Assembly (NCBI GenBank): GCA_002104985.1
Contig: MCGO01000073.1
Location: forward strand, 1-64,000
Origin: Rhizoclosmatium globosum
Taxonomy: Eukaryota; Chytridiomycota; Chytridiomycetes; Chytridiales; Chytriomycetaceae
Length of the DNA stretch: 64,000 bases
Direction of reading: 5' to 3'
Position 1 is the stretch's first letter. Every line of letters starts with the position of its first letter. The notes beneath the pieces were generated by a model, which was given only the letters and a program-made list of their open reading frames with translations, had not been told where the DNA came from and searched no databases. The translations under genes were made by a program, and so were the position numbers. This document shows positions 1-12,700 of this stretch, in pieces.

Positions 1-958
1 CTTGTGGGACCAATCCATGTTAGTCACTTGACACCTGTTGAGAGATTTGATCCTGATAAAGCTTTTGAGAATAGGTTCTGGAAAAATCGAATGGAGTCTT
101 TTCAAACTTGGAAATGGTTTCCAAAAACCAAGGAAGTCGCGAGTCTTGGGAATCCCATCCTGTCACTCATTTTATACATTTGACCGTTCTGCTCCTTGGA
201 ATCAGTAACACTGAAGAATGCAAAGATAAGCTCCAGGCTCTCTTGGAGTTTCAAGGAAAGCCTGCAGTTCCAGTTACACAGCGCCGTCGAATGGGTGTAT
301 CCGATCTTTGCCTCGCAATCGCAAAGCGGTTGTCTGAGAAAATGGGTGGAGCCGTGTATCTCCTGTCTGGATTCAAATCTTTGACAATCAAATTCGAAAT
401 CCCTGTTCAAACTTGCAGCAGTAAAGAAGTCACGTCTCGACGAAGCTCTTTGCATCAAACTTCACCAAATTCGCCACAATCTCCGTTGTATCCTTCGTTT
501 CCGAGGCATAGTTTCTCGGGCCCATCCATATCGTGTCGTCGATCGAGTTTCATGACAAGTCGTGCAGAGTCGTTGACATCGAAAAAGACTGTGAGGATTG
601 CGGAAGATCATATTCAGCTTCAAGTGATTGGCAGGTTCCTCCCACCAGGAAGCATACTTTATGTAGTCGTCCATCAAGCAAGGGATCTCCGAATTTCGTC
701 AGTGAAGATGCAGTTCCGGAGAAAATAGATGTGTCGGAGAGGAGAATGTCTGATGGGACTTTGGAAGAACAAGTGCGGATGATATTGAATGTAACGAAGA
801 AGTCCTGCTGGAGAAAGTGCAGAGATTGGGAATCTCAAGCGAGTCAGATTTGGACAATCAAGGAAGCACTGAAAGGAGAACATCAGATGGGACACTCGCG
901 GATCGAAGTTATTCCGCTCTTCAGATTCAGTCAGAAAGTGAGAATGTGACGGGCATAA
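1..958 (+). pseudogene. Partial, frame-broken coding sequence at window edge
   Basis: Coding-like sequence runs off the left edge but changes frame several times. Frame 1 is open from base 1 to a stop near 178. Frame 3 reads well from about 200 to 600 (hydrophilic, Ser-rich, with an alpha-helical stretch near residues 60-90 of the 108-728 reading). Frame 2 then frame 1 carry the Ser/Glu-rich tail to a stop at about 973. The tail holds two near copies of a short motif, ERRMSDGT (near 738-765) and ERRTSDGT (near 875-900), in different frames, which argues that both frames were once one protein. No clear GT-AG pair reconciles them. I do not recognise the family. It is either a decayed gene or one with several sequence errors. 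Confidence 0.3.
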
Positions 959-973
959 ACTCACCTAATGGCT

Positions 974-2624
974 GAAAAAAGCGCGTTGAAAGAAATACGG
1001 TCATTCTTACACTTGATATGTTTATTTAGATTGCAGTTAAATATAGTACACTCATACATTCGATTTGATCCCAATGGCAGGTGACGGATCCCGACTTGTT
1101 CTATTGCTTGACACCACAACGACTTTACTGTTTGACCCCCGCTTTCCACCACGTTTCCTTGTAACTTGCACATGTCTCCCAGAATCTTTGCTGGGCCGTC
1201 GTCACTTCTATCGATACTTGGAATGGCTTCTCAGCTATTGATTCAAGACTACAAGAGGGTGCGATGTCAATGAATCAATTCAGTGGAGTGGAAAAAGGAA
1301 CTCACGAAACGCAACAATTTGTATCCCAACTTCCAAACATTTCCAAGCAGCCGATTCCAAACTTTCGACGATACTCTCGAGTCCCCAAATGCCATCAACA
1401 TGAATTGTACACTCGGATTTTTCAGTGAACGCACTTTGACGGCCAGAACCAAGATTGAATCAAAATCCACGGCAGTTCGTTTCTTTATCCCGGTATATAA
1501 ACACACGAGCAAGGGCAAGAGAGGATTCTGTGTCCTTGATGGATGTGAGTGAAATTTGATGTAATTGATTGTCTGTTTAGGATGTGATATATTCTTAAAA
1601 AAGCCAAAAACCTCATAAGTTGAAATCACCTCTTCCAATTCAGCAGCAACAGCAACCGGGTCACATCCCCACATGCACTCCAAGACACACGTTCGACACA
1701 TTCCAATGCTTCCACAAATCCAGGGAGCCTTTCTAATCCGGCATCACGCGTTTTTCTGAATACGGATACGAGTGCGTGTATGCATCAATAGATTTCCTCT
1801 TTGTGTAAGGCAAAGATGATTGGTGATGGATAATGGTCTGATGAGAAGGTATATAGTGCGTCACGAAGGGTATGAATGGACGGATGATGTTCCGAGTGTC
1901 GATTGAGACCTGTAGTATGTCAATTAAACAGGGTTGAAAGTCGTTCGTGGATAGAATAATCAGGTTTGTAGACTTCATTACTCTCCAAGTTGAAGGAGAA
2001 TCACCACACTCATTCCTCCTCATTTTCGCACAGAAGGGCCATCTCACCTTGATCTATGCATCCGTGTCTTTCGGACTCATTGGGGTGAGAGCTGTTTAAG
2101 GATGGCGATGTGCTAAGTTCGAGGCAGGAGGACCGATTCGAGACAAAGGATGTGCGACGAGAGAAAGATGAAGTTGAAGCTGAAGATGCGAGCGAGGACG
2201 AAGACGAAGACGGCGATAAGACGAAGGGAGACAGACTCGGAGTCCGATGATGTTGTTGGTTGAGTGTTTGTGCGAGTGGCGACTGGTCGTTGAGGCGTTG
2301 TTTTTGTCGATTGAATTAGACGGTCGATTGATTGGGCTGCGCGGAGGAAGTCGTTTGTCGCGTGTGGCTCAGACAAGTTCGTTGAAAGCATCTTTTTGGG
2401 AACTGCTTTGCTTTGACAACTTCAACTAATAAATATACATTCAGAGACACCTTGCGAAATACCTACTCACGTTTATTCTTAAAAGGCACGCTCCACAGTG
2501 TCCACACATCCCTGGCCTTGCTGACGAATCCTTTCACTAAAACAAACACCCAAGCGTCAATTACCCTTCACTGTCTTGTTTGGCGCCAGCATAGCTCTTG
2601 AAACATTTAAATTGGTCTAATCAA
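974..2624. other. No resolvable gene; decayed or non-coding
   Basis: No reading frame here is convincing. Short open stretches occur on both strands, such as 1283-1544 on plus, which ends at a GTGAGT with a possible 36-nt intron that leads straight into a stop, and an overlapping open stretch on minus. A short acidic reading (Glu/Asp-rich) lies at about 2095-2250 on plus without a supportable start or splice partner. The region borders the decayed Cys-rich copies that follow and may be more of the same degraded locus. Confidence 0.4.
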
Positions 2625-3062
2625 GTGAGTAGCAACCTCTACATCCTTCTTTTGATTACACAGATCCTCCACCGTGTGCATTCATTGTAACTTCGGAGCT
2701 GCTTCCCACGGATCATGTGGAGCGGGAGATCCCCTTCTTGCCGTCACTAATGTTCGTCACAACCCGTTCAGCTCCACCAAAACCAACAGACTCTTTAACG
2801 ATGGAAAAAATGTATGCAGATATTCCGTACTTGCAGTTTACTGATATAAGCTGCAACTTTACTCAAGTAAAGACTCAACGGTATGTCAACGGTTGCACAT
2901 TTGATGTGTTCAACCAAACACAAGTCTGCGTCAAGAATGTAGGTTGGGTGATGTCACCTTCACCAAATCTTCAAAGGGAGAATTAAACTACAAGTGCGTT
3001 AGCGACGATAACCCTGTCGTGCTGAAGCCAGGAAATTTCACTGTTTTGAACACTGGTTCCAT
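2625..3062 (+). pseudogene. Decayed copy A of a secreted Cys-rich protein
   Basis: Copy A and copy B (3485-3868) align along their length at an offset of about 860 bases. Both begin with a conserved GTGAGTA.CAACCTCTACATCC intron start. Both then read a Cys-containing segment (here CIHCNF..GSCG), a segment with the pattern C.FTQ..T..Y..GC..D..N.TQVC.KNVG, and a final KCVSDD..VVL.PGN segment. In copy A these segments lie in different frames and are interrupted by stops near 2870 and 2986. The spaced cysteines and N-x-T sites suggest an extracellular domain. I cannot name the family. Direct sequence evidence supports homology of the copies; loss of function is inferred from the broken frames. 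Confidence 0.5.
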
Positions 3063-3484
3063 CCATTGAAAGACAAAGCTCCCTTAACGTCATTTACTTT
3101 TCTGGTAGCAAGGGGATGGAAATTCATTCATGCTACAATTGCCATCTTGGTAATGTTGTATAAGATGGCTTTCTGGTAGTGGAACTTGCTTTGAGACATA
3201 TCAGGTTTAAAGAATCATTAGATTAAATAAAGAGTTTTGTGATGCACTTTCTTTTGTTCATATTGGTAACCTAACACTTATCACTAATCACAAATAATTA
3301 AACATGTAACCTCTGGCAAAAAGGGAAGGGAATCGGTTGTAGCATTGAGACATTAGAGATATCCTCGAAATACGTCTACATGGTTGTATTTCTCAAAGGA
3401 AAGTGAAGTGTGATGACATATTTGAGCGAAATCTGGTGCCAAAACACAGTTGTAAAATCGCACTCAACAACCCCAGCCTTACTG

Positions 3485-3868
3485 GTGAGTAACAACCTCT
3501 ACATCCTTCTCTCGAAGACCACACTTTTTGTAGCGGATGCATTCAAGTTGATGTTAGCACACGTTTCTGTGGATCTTGTGGAGTGTGGAGATGGCCTAAT
3601 TGACTACTCATCACATGCGGACTGGCCTCGTATATAAATTGCGACTTTACTCAATGTCAGACTCGAATTTATCCTTATGGTTGTTCTGGTGATTTGTTAA
3701 ATGAAACGCAAGTCTGTTCCAAGAATGTTGGTACTGCACAAGTCTTCAAAGGGAGAATTGAACAACAAGTGCGTTAGTGACGATAAATCTGTCGTGCTCA
3801 ATCCAGGCAATTGTAATGTATTGAAGGGAAGAAAGAACCTCCTGCGAATCTCATTTTTTTCTCGTATC
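3485..3868 (+). pseudogene. Decayed copy B of a secreted Cys-rich protein
   Basis: This is the second diverged copy of the unit at 2625-3062, with the same order of motifs: the intron start, a CIQV..FCGSCG segment, a CDFTQ..T..YPYGC segment with N-E-T-Q-V-C, then NNKCVSDDKSVVLNPGN. The terminal segment is open in the 3701-3928 frame, but the preceding Cys segment is interrupted by a stop and a frame change. The divergence between copies is high, which implies an old duplication followed by decay. The flanks (3063-3484, 3869-4115) show no other coding signal. Confidence 0.5.
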
Positions 3869-4115
3869 AACGTAATAGAGAATCCATTCTGCTGCAAGTT
3901 GCAATCTTTGTGGTCTTTTACAAGATAGGATTACTTGTGGTTTGAGAAACATTTAGAAAAGACTAATGTGAGTTGTTTGATTAAGTCTTGCTCTCAATCA
4001 AGTTCATGATTGAGTGCGCTCCTCTTCGTTGCTCTGGATAAATACCTGACTTTTTGCGAAGGAAAGGCGATGTAATTTTCCATTACACAATTAATTTCAA
4101 AAATCCAAACAATCA

Positions 4116-6637
4116 ATGGCAGCGGCCGCCGAAGTCACACACGACCTCGACACTGTTCTCCGGCGGATCACGGTCACAACGAACGAGGCAGTGGCAGAAG
4201 TGCAGACACTCCTCGAACGGTACAGCGATGCGAAGCAGTCAGTACCGCTTCTAGTTGCCACCCTCGCGGCTGAGCGCAACGCCCTCCGATCGCAGCTGAA
4301 GCAAATGCGGGAGCGCACGTCGCTGTACTCGGACCTGTCCGTTGACTCTGAAGGTGACGTTGTTGACGATGAGCACGGCGGCGGGACTTTGTTGGACGAC
4401 GACGAGTACGATCTGATTGCGATGGCAGCAATGCCCTCGCGAGCCCAAGTGCGCAAGTCGATCTTGTCCGTGTTGAATGTGGCGACTCCTTCTGTGGCTG
4501 CTTCGACAAAGCCGCTTGATCCAGTCCAGGAAGAAGAGCACGAGTCCTTCATCATCGACACAATCTCAACAACGCCAATCTCGCCTGCCTCGTCACAATC
4601 AACACAATCACCACAGTCACCACAGTCACCTCAGTCTCTCTACAACAGATCATCAACTGTCGCTATTGGCACTCGCGCATCCTCAAAGCCAATGTCGCCC
4701 ATCTCGGCTCTCTCGTCTCCCTCGTCAGATGATGGCGGCGTGTCTCCCTCAGCAAGAGACCTCTCATCCAACTCGGCTTCGGTGCCTCCTCCTTCTCCCT
4801 CGCATCAAAATGAGCCCCTGATTCCACCTAGACAGCGTCAACCATCTGCCACCTTCTCAGACCATGCATCCAATTTACTTGTGATTCCAAAACGTAACCA
4901 GTCATCCGCTGCCTCCCGTCTCTCTGTCCTTCAATCAACTGATACGCAGAAGATTCTACTGGCGCTGCTGTGGCGACGACTCGTCAGCCAATACAGCCAC
5001 GTCTCCTCATTTGGCTCCAAAGCCATCCACTGCCTCGTTTGCTCCCTCCGAATCGCTTTCGGCTTCTACTGCAGATGAGGTCTACATGGAAGGCTTTTTG
5101 GTAAAGAAAATGAATCTGGCTTTTGGCGGCGTTTCTGATGGAAGTGGCAGCGGATGGGGTTGGAAGCCAAGGTATTTCAAGTTGAAGGAGACTGTACTGG
5201 AAGAATATGATTCAGTGAGTACCTTTATTTGTTGTTACGGGACAGCGACGAGGTCATGAGTGAGATACAAGTGAAGGAGGATGTGGGAATTTGAGTGAGT
5301 GGCGGGTGAATGAATTGACCAAGTCAAATGGTGAAGTAAAAAGTCAGAGGAAAGTAACGAGCACAGCAAACAATAATATCAACTCAGTCAGTTTAAAATA
5401 AGGGATGATGGCTTTGCCACACAACCAACTATCAAACTGTTATCCAATTTTTAACAAAGTACTAACCCTTGATCCACCATAGAAATCCATGAACAAGATT
5501 GGTACCATCCATCTGAAATCCACAACAATCGTGTCTGCGCTCAACTCATCATCTCAATCCAGTCCGCAGGCATGGCACACGCCTTCACAATTGTCGAGCA
5601 CAAACATTCCATTCCAGCCAACATTAATATCCGCCACACGTTATGCACACATGCTCAGGCAGACCGTGACGCCTGGGTGGAAGCAATTAATGCCCGGATT
5701 CCTGGTGGCAGTGCTCAGGGGCCTGCCATTCCACCAAAACCGAGACCACATCGTACCTCTGAGCAACATGCTAGAGCTGAAAGGCAGGAGAGTTTGGAAA
5801 GTGGAGGGTCGGCGACACCGACAAGACAGCAGCAGAATGGGCAGAATCAATTCTTCCAAAGTCCTGGACAACGAACAGCCATGAATATGTTGCAGGAAGG
5901 AGCTGTTGGTGTTGCTCGACGGGGTTTGAATATGGTGTTTGGTGGAACAGACAAGAACAAGAAAAAAGGTATTAGTTCACTTATCTGACTAAAACCAGAC
6001 CTCTAAACACCTTCACGTAGAACTACCAACTAAACAAGCCAACGAACCAATCTTTGGTGCTCCACTCGCAAAGGGAGTCACCCTCTCGAAACTCGACCCA
6101 GAAGTCCCCTTAACCTCCATCGTCTCTCGCTGCCTCGAATTCCTTGAAACCACACAAGCGATTAAAGAAGAAGGAATCTACCGTCTCTCCGGCTCCACCT
6201 CCCAAATCCAACACCTCCGCTCCGTCTTTGACACAGACCTCGACCTCAACCTCGTCAAACTCGCTGAAGCCGGAGAATTCATTGATCCCCACGCAGTCAC
6301 AGGTCTCTTGAAGTTATACCTCCGTGAACTCCCTGACTCTATCTTGGGCCCACCTGAAAGTGAGCTCAAAAAGGAAATCATGAAACTGTCGAACCATCCA
6401 TCCAAAGAAGATAAAGTATCCGAGCTGTCAAGGTTGTTACCCATGCTTCCTGTTGAAAACTACTTTTTGTTGAGGCGGTTGAGTGAGCATTTGGGGCGTG
6501 TTATTGCGGAGGCTGGAGTGAATAAGATGAGTATGGTGAATCTGAGTATTGTGTTTAGTCCGACGCTTGGAGTTCCTGGAGGGTTGTTGCAATGTATGGT
6601 GTTGGATTATGATGGTGTGTTTGGTGCAGAGGAGTAG
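4116..6637 (+). CDS. PH-RhoGAP domain protein (Rho GTPase-activating)
   Basis: Predicted to stimulate GTP hydrolysis by a Rho-family GTPase at a membrane, in cell polarity or actin control. Exons: 4116-5214, 5483-5968, 6021-6637 (introns 5215-5482 and 5969-6020, both GT-AG, and phase-consistent). N-terminal 100 residues are helical. A Ser/Pro-rich disordered linker with QSP repeats follows, then a PH domain split by intron 1 (from MEGFLVKK to DRDAWVEAI), then a RhoGAP domain in exon 3 with the arginine-finger motif GIYRLSG and the K..LRELPDS motif. The frame steps near 4940-4985 (two single-base steps between Ser-rich segments) and near 5565, inside the PH domain. Because both flanks are clearly coding, sequence error is as likely as mutation. 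About 733 residues. Family call is firm; the target GTPase is unknown. Confidence 0.85.
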
Positions 6638-6773
6638 TTTGTTGGGTGGGTTGGGAGCACGGCTGTTATCTTTTCTTTGTTACCCCATGTTTAGTTTCTA
6701 GTTTGTTCTTTTTGGTCATATAGAATAACTTTATAGAAGAGTTTTAGAGCCGGAACGGAAAAGTTATTCCAAA

Positions 6774-7447
6774 ATGACGCACCAATCCGAAACCGCTCCT
6801 CTGTTACCGCAAACCGCCGCTGACATTGCACCAGCTGCCGAAGGACCTCTTAATACCCAAGCACATATCGAATCAGATGAAGCACTGGCTGTCCCTGACC
6901 GAATCTTTTCAGCGCCACCACCTCAACACACCCACGCAGACCACGAAGCCGCCTACCGATTTGGCGGTGAGTCTAACTCCCAAAACAAAAGTCAAGAACG
7001 CATCCTAAAAAAAACAAATCTGCCCTACTAGCATCAATTGCATGGAAGCTTGGCTGTTTGTTTGGCAGCACAGCATCCCTGGTCTCCATGATCGGCTACA
7101 TGAACTTGAGCAACACGAACCTCACATCCATTACGATCCCTTTCTCTGTCGCAATTGGAACGATCCTTATCCATGCACTGTTACTCCTTGCCATCTCGTT
7201 ACGACTTGGCGCTTACAGAGCGGCTAATTACCATCATACACATGCGACACGGTGTTATTCGAATCCAGTGAGTAAGATTCGGATTCACTCGCCGGCTGTG
7301 TTTGTTGTTGTGGGGACGGTGGGGTTCAGTGGAGGGTTGCTTGTAGGACTGTTTATGGATGACTATTCGTTGGGTGGATTTTGGCCGTTTATTCCGGCGG
7401 GGGCTGTTAGTTTGTCGATGGGTTGGTTATCGCTGATGTGGATTTAA
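6774..7447 (+). CDS. Small four-helix integral membrane protein, unknown
   Basis: Two exons, 6774-6966 and 7032-7447, joined by a 65-nt GTGAGT...TAG intron in phase 1 to give 202 residues. The first 65 residues are cytosolic-looking and polar, with an early ETAPLLP stretch that resembles an acidic dileucine-type sorting signal. Four hydrophobic segments follow, roughly residues 70-90, 95-115, 145-165 and 175-200. An N-x-T/N-x-S pair between helices 1 and 2 could be glycosylated if lumenal. I recognise no family. It starts 136 bases after the RhoGAP stop, and an AATAAA-like signal follows its stop at about 7488. Confidence 0.7.
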
Positions 7448-7692
7448 TCAAGCAGGGAGCAATTATTCCAAGTTTTTCTATATTATTCAATAAAAGCAGC
7501 TGAAGGAAGTGAAAGAAGGGTTACTGTAATGTATGATCAGAGTTTAGCGATCAGAGTTGAGCCGCGACCAAGGTTCTCTCTTCTTTTGATCTGTCCTTTC
7601 ACCTGCTTTGCCACTTCTGACAGAAAACGCTGTCCGAATCTGCGTCTCAATCACGACCCTCACACTGTCAATATCCACCACCGACTCATCCG

Positions 7693-9265
7693 ATGGAATC
7701 ATCTTCTAATTCGCCACGTCGCACGCGGTCGCTGCCGAATCTGTTCCAGTTCCCCGACGTTGAAAGCATCTTCCAAGCACCGTCTAGTTCAACGCAGCCG
7801 TTGTCTCAGTTCTCTCCAGTTATCCAGCCATCTTACAGTCCATCGCTAACGGGCTTCCCCCTCTCCAATGCCTCTAGTGGCAGTGGCAGTGGCAGTGGCA
7901 GTAGTCAGGAGGAGCAGATTCTGTCCCAGTTGGCGCTCTACAATTCGTACAACCAGAATGCCTTCGTGTTTCCAGCCAATCAAATGTCGCCAATGTTGAT
8001 GCAGCGCGACTCGATATCATCGCAGCTCTTGTCGTTTGTGCCGCAGCAGGTGAGCCATATCATTGGAAAAGTGAGAACCAAGCGCGCACTTACGAAATAT
8101 CACAAACAGTTTGACACTGACGTTAGCACCACAAGCGTGAAGGTATCAAAAACTCTTTCTTTCTCTCGACTGTTTGACTGACATTAACTGCCAGAAACGA
8201 AAGAGCATGTCGTTCCAAAAACCTCCTCTGCTGCCAAATGGTTCCTACACGCCTCAACATTCTCTTCAGCAACTGCAAACAAACCCTGCGTTTTCTCCCA
8301 TCATGACACCACAGCCTGTCGAAAACTCACGACCAGCAACGCGTTCTAGACGTGCAAACAGCTCAACGCCGCCAGTTGCATCCCCGCTCTTACCTCCAAA
8401 TTCACTACTCCTGAAAACGAATCTTATTCCGGGTGCTGAAGTTCCACGCGCGATTCCAGCCGGTGCCGTTGTTGCTCGCAGCACTGGAGTTGATAAGTCC
8501 ATTACTACTGAAGCTTCAACTGTTCGTTTTCAAAGCGCTCTTGTTAATGTTGTGAAACGAAGAGGCAGCCTAAGCTCCATGAGAAGTCTGTCGTCAAAGT
8601 CTTTGGCTGACGACACGGATTTCCTGTCAACAAGTGCGCCATCTACTTCTGTTGCGTCGCCCTCTGCAGCTCCTGTTCAGAAAGTTTCTGGACTGAGGTC
8701 CATGTCTGAAGTTTTGAAAGCTGCGAAACAGTCGTTGGAATTGAAGTCTGGAACAGAGAACCCCATGTCGCATTTCTCAAACATGATGCTTGCGAGTCAA
8801 TCGCCTGTTGAACCAAATACTACTCCCGGGTTTCCCATGCAAATGCCCCAAGACGATGAATTGATGAAACTCTTGAACTTTGATGGAATCGACGCCTCTG
8901 GCCTGTTTGCAACGGCCGGACTGGACAATACAATGTCTGAACTCGAGTTTAGCAGTTTGGCGAACATGGCGAACGAAATGTATGCAATGTCAGGTCAGCA
9001 AATGAGTGGATTGACGCCTTTGTTGGGTCCAATGACTCTGTTTCCAACTCCACCGCGAGAAGGAGGCGGTGCAGCAGCAGGAGGACCAAGTCAAGTTCCA
9101 CCTGTATATTGGGGCCTGAATGCTCCACTCCAGCAACAACTGCAACAGCAGCAGCAACAACAACAGCTTCAGCAACAATACGACGCGTTGTCAAAGTTGG
9201 ACGATAAAGAATTGACCGCACTCTTGAACAACTCAGAATATATGCCGTTCAAATTCGAATTGTGA
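7693..9265 (+). CDS. Long disordered Ser/Pro/Gln-rich protein, unknown
   Basis: Exons 7693-8049, 8110-8142 (a 33-nt microexon) and 8195-9265 give 486 residues. The protein is low in hydrophobic clusters. It has an N-terminal basic-Ser patch (SPRRTRSLPN), a Gly-Ser repeat encoded by a hexamer array, a KKRKSMS motif that could be a nuclear signal, a helical acidic segment near residues 350-400 (DDELMKLLNF, transactivation-like), a poly-Gln run and a DDKELTALLNN end. The first intron (60 nt) is stopless and in frame, so its retention would insert 20 mostly basic residues. The pattern fits a transcriptional co-regulator, but that is inference. No folded domain is recognised. Confidence 0.6.
7876..7904 (+). 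repeat. AGTGGC hexamer array in coding sequence
   Basis: About five copies of AGTGGC encode a Ser-Gly repeat in the disordered protein. Such an array can vary in length between strains. Confidence 0.8.
9131..9179 (+). repeat. CAG/CAA poly-glutamine tract
   Basis: Mixed CAG and CAA codons encode a Gln run of about 15 with two Leu interruptions near the C-terminus of the disordered protein. Confidence 0.8.
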
Positions 9266-9717
9266 AGCACATTCTTGCATGGCGTTGCATTGACTCTCTT
9301 TTTGGCATCGTTTTGTTTCTTTTTCACCAGTTTTGTTCTTTGGAGCTCTGTATTGTAAGTCTTGATTGTGTTTGTTCTTTAAATTGACCACTGGCACACA
9401 GGTTATCATCTTGATGGAATTTTCAGAAACATTTTGCCGTTTAATATTTTTTGGACATTGTGGATATTTATGAACGCTGTATTTATATAAACCTGATGTT
9501 CCTTCAACAATCAACAATTAAGTGCCTGCATACCGTAAGTTCACTTCCACGTACCTAATCTTCTATCCATCCAGTTTCCACCACTCAAGTTTCGCCATTT
9601 CGTTCTCTGTTGACAGTTGTTGATTGTGATTAAATTGGAGCCAGCCCCACACGATCTCCATCTGTAATTGGGTCTGAAAACATCAACGCTCAATTCATCT
9701 CCAAAACAAATTGATCA
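9266..9717. other. Intergenic, no gene seen
   Basis: AT-rich 3' region of the poly-Q gene and 5' region of the triple-TIR gene. A GTAAGT at about 9534 with downstream AG sites could be a 5'-UTR intron of the TIR gene, but this cannot be settled from sequence alone. Confidence 0.5.
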
Positions 9718-12700
9718 ATGCTACAAGGTCGCCTCAAGCAGTACTTGCAACAAGGGAACCACCCATCCGCAAGAGCGCCATTGCCTCCACAGCAGCCAGC
9801 AGCCCCTCCGAGTTCTGCTCCCAGCAAGGCGAGACGTCTGTATGTGTCTTACAATGGTCTCAAGAAGATCATCACCGTCGACGAGACTGCTGCTATCACT
9901 GATGTTTTACATCTTGCCGAGACCAAGTTCCAAGGCGCAGGCCCATTCATCAAAGTCGAAATGCAAGAAGGAAGCAACACTGCCCAATTAGATGAAACTG
10001 ACTTGATCTCCTCTTTCCCCGACGGAACCAACTTGATCTTGTATACAACTCCAGATCTTCCTGTCCCTCCAATCAATTTCAATTCAAATCGGCGCGAATC
10101 GAAAGTCTCCCTGCACACGCACAATCAATATGAAGGAAGCATTGCTGATGTTCCAAAGAAAATGATCTTTGTGTCTTATTGTTGGAAGGACTCGGTGAGC
10201 CAGCAAAAGAGTGAGCGGGGGAATGTGGCTTCTGCGGGGACTTTTGATCCTCGTGAATTGGCGAAGGAGTTGAAGGTGAACAGTTTTCGTGGTTATATCG
10301 ATTGCTCAATCTTTGCGTTTATTTAGAAACGTGGTTTTGAGGTTTGGATCGATCATGACTATTTGAAGGGTGGAGGTAAGATTGTATCGTTGATTTGACC
10401 ATATTCAGTGAATCAATTTAATTTTATTCACGTGCCTTCAGATGGACTCGTCAGCGATATTGTGGAAGCGCTTTCCAAATCCGCCATCTTTCTTTGTTGT
10501 ATGTCCGATGAATATGCAAAGTCCACAACTTGTCAGAAGGAAGCGTTCTATGCAATGAGTCGCAACATTCCTCTCATTCCATTGGCAAGTATCCGCTTTC
10601 GCGCTGTTGCGTCTGACACATTTTGAGCTAGATTGTCGGCCCTACAACTACAAAGCGAACTCCTGCGTGGAGATTCTCGGCTATTGAGTTTCAAATTGGA
10701 GATAAAATTTGGATTGGTAAATGAGTTTTTCGATGCCTGCAGCATCTCTCTCATCTTAAACTATAGATATGAGAGGCAAGAGTGCAAACGACCAAACTAT
10801 TCTTAATGACGTCTGCTATGCTATCTCAAAACACCGGATTCCACATTTGATCCAACCGAAAAAGGCAGTCGCTTCAACTGAAGCAGCTGAGCATGATACT
10901 TTGACTCCTTCTCCACTGGTGATTCCAGACATTAGAGCCCAGACTTTAGTTGACGTGAAAGAGGGTGACATGATCGAGGCTTTATTTCAAGTTGATAGCA
11001 GATTCGGAAGCTCTGACGACTTCTTTGTGTCTGGGTTTCATTGGGAGACTGTTCGGGTTGTGGATGTAAGCCAAAAGTCCAATTCAATTATAGCAGAGCT
11101 GACTTAGAAATTCAGGTTCTCGAACCAACGGTTCAAGAATACTTTGAAGAAGAAAATGTGAAGGGGTCCACAAAGCAACGTAAAATCAAAAAATCGCGCA
11201 CAGTCTTGCAGTTCAAAGTCCAACGTTTGCAGTTTTTAGCGCCTCAGAATATTTGGGTTACATCCGAAGAAAGTAACCCAAGCAATACGTCTGATTGCTG
11301 GATGCTGCAAGATGACGCGTCTGAGCCTGTAATTCTAACCGAAGCTGACTGTCGATTGAAATCAAACCCAACTAATGGGTTTGATGACTCGAGTTTCCAA
11401 AACTTGAGACCATATGATCCTGTGGAAGTTCGAGTCATCTCAGCTGATTCTCAGAGTGTGTGGTGGTTCCCTGGTACGGTGATTGTACCTTATTCTTCGG
11501 ATAATGGCCAGCTTTGTGTCCAATTTGGGTACATGCCTCCTGGTAGTCTTGCAGATGGCGCTGGATCCCAACTTCGTATTGTGGACTCATCCAATATTAA
11601 AATCTTGCCTCTTGGATGTGAAAGATTGTTTCATCGACTTTCGAATGAGAATTTGAATATTCTTTCCGAGCCGCTGAAGAAGTCATATCTCAATCACCTT
11701 CAGTTTACGCCTGAAGAGCTACAGTATCCGATTTATATTAGTATTCCAGACGAAAAGGGATACGCCGTCTTGTTTGACCATATGCGTGCATTGGGATTCA
11801 ACGTTTTGAATATGACGTCTGGAAAATATGCTTTGTCAACTAAGCACCTGATTCTATCCAGTAAGCAAAATGTGCTGTATATTATCAAAGTAACGTTGTT
11901 CTTGTATAGGTGCATTGACTCTTCTCTGTTTCAAGAGTGATTACCTTAAAAATCCAAACTGCATGGAGGCACTGCGTTTTTGCTATAACCTGCGTCTTCC
12001 AATTATCCCCATGTTAATGAAACATGAGCGTGTTGACATCATTGAGAACCTCAAAGATGGAGGTGAGGTAGTAATGAAGGATGTCAGTCGGTTCAAACAT
12101 TCTGAATGCTTTGGACTTGTGCCTGAAATTGATTTCATTGACTTGAGAAAGGTATATTCCATACTTTGTGGGTTTCTTTTTTAACTATTCACAGTTTGGA
12201 CGATGGCCTTCAACATGCACGTATTGTTCAAGAACATCAAAAGGTTCTTCATGGCCACCACTCTCGATCAGGGCCCTTAATTGGCTCCATGCGGGCTCCT
12301 CCAGAACTTGGCTCTCTACCTGCTGTTATATACAGCAATGTTCCTCAAAACATTGAAACATTAAGTCCTGGGTCAGTGATGGAAGTAGCGCTACCGTGTC
12401 GATTAGGAAGTAGAACTGAAGGACTATTCCCTATCCGAGTATTTCAAAACTTGGCGTTTATGTCTTATTGTGCCCAGAACAGTGCTGAAGCCAAGCAAAT
12501 TTCGACTAAAGGATACGGCACTACGGATCCCCGTGCTTTGTATTCCATGCTTCAAAGAGACTACAAGATGTGGATTGATTTTGTTGATGACATTGACGGC
12601 GGATCATCCCTCTCCGTTATCAAGCTCTCAAAAGTCTTTATCGCGTGTGTTTCTAACGAGTTCGTATTAATTATTTTGCTTTTACATGCTAACGCTGCTT

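Noticed and set aside
1267..1701. 144-residue minus-strand reading
   Set aside because: Fairly protein-like but no motif, no splice support, and it overlaps equally plausible plus-strand readings.
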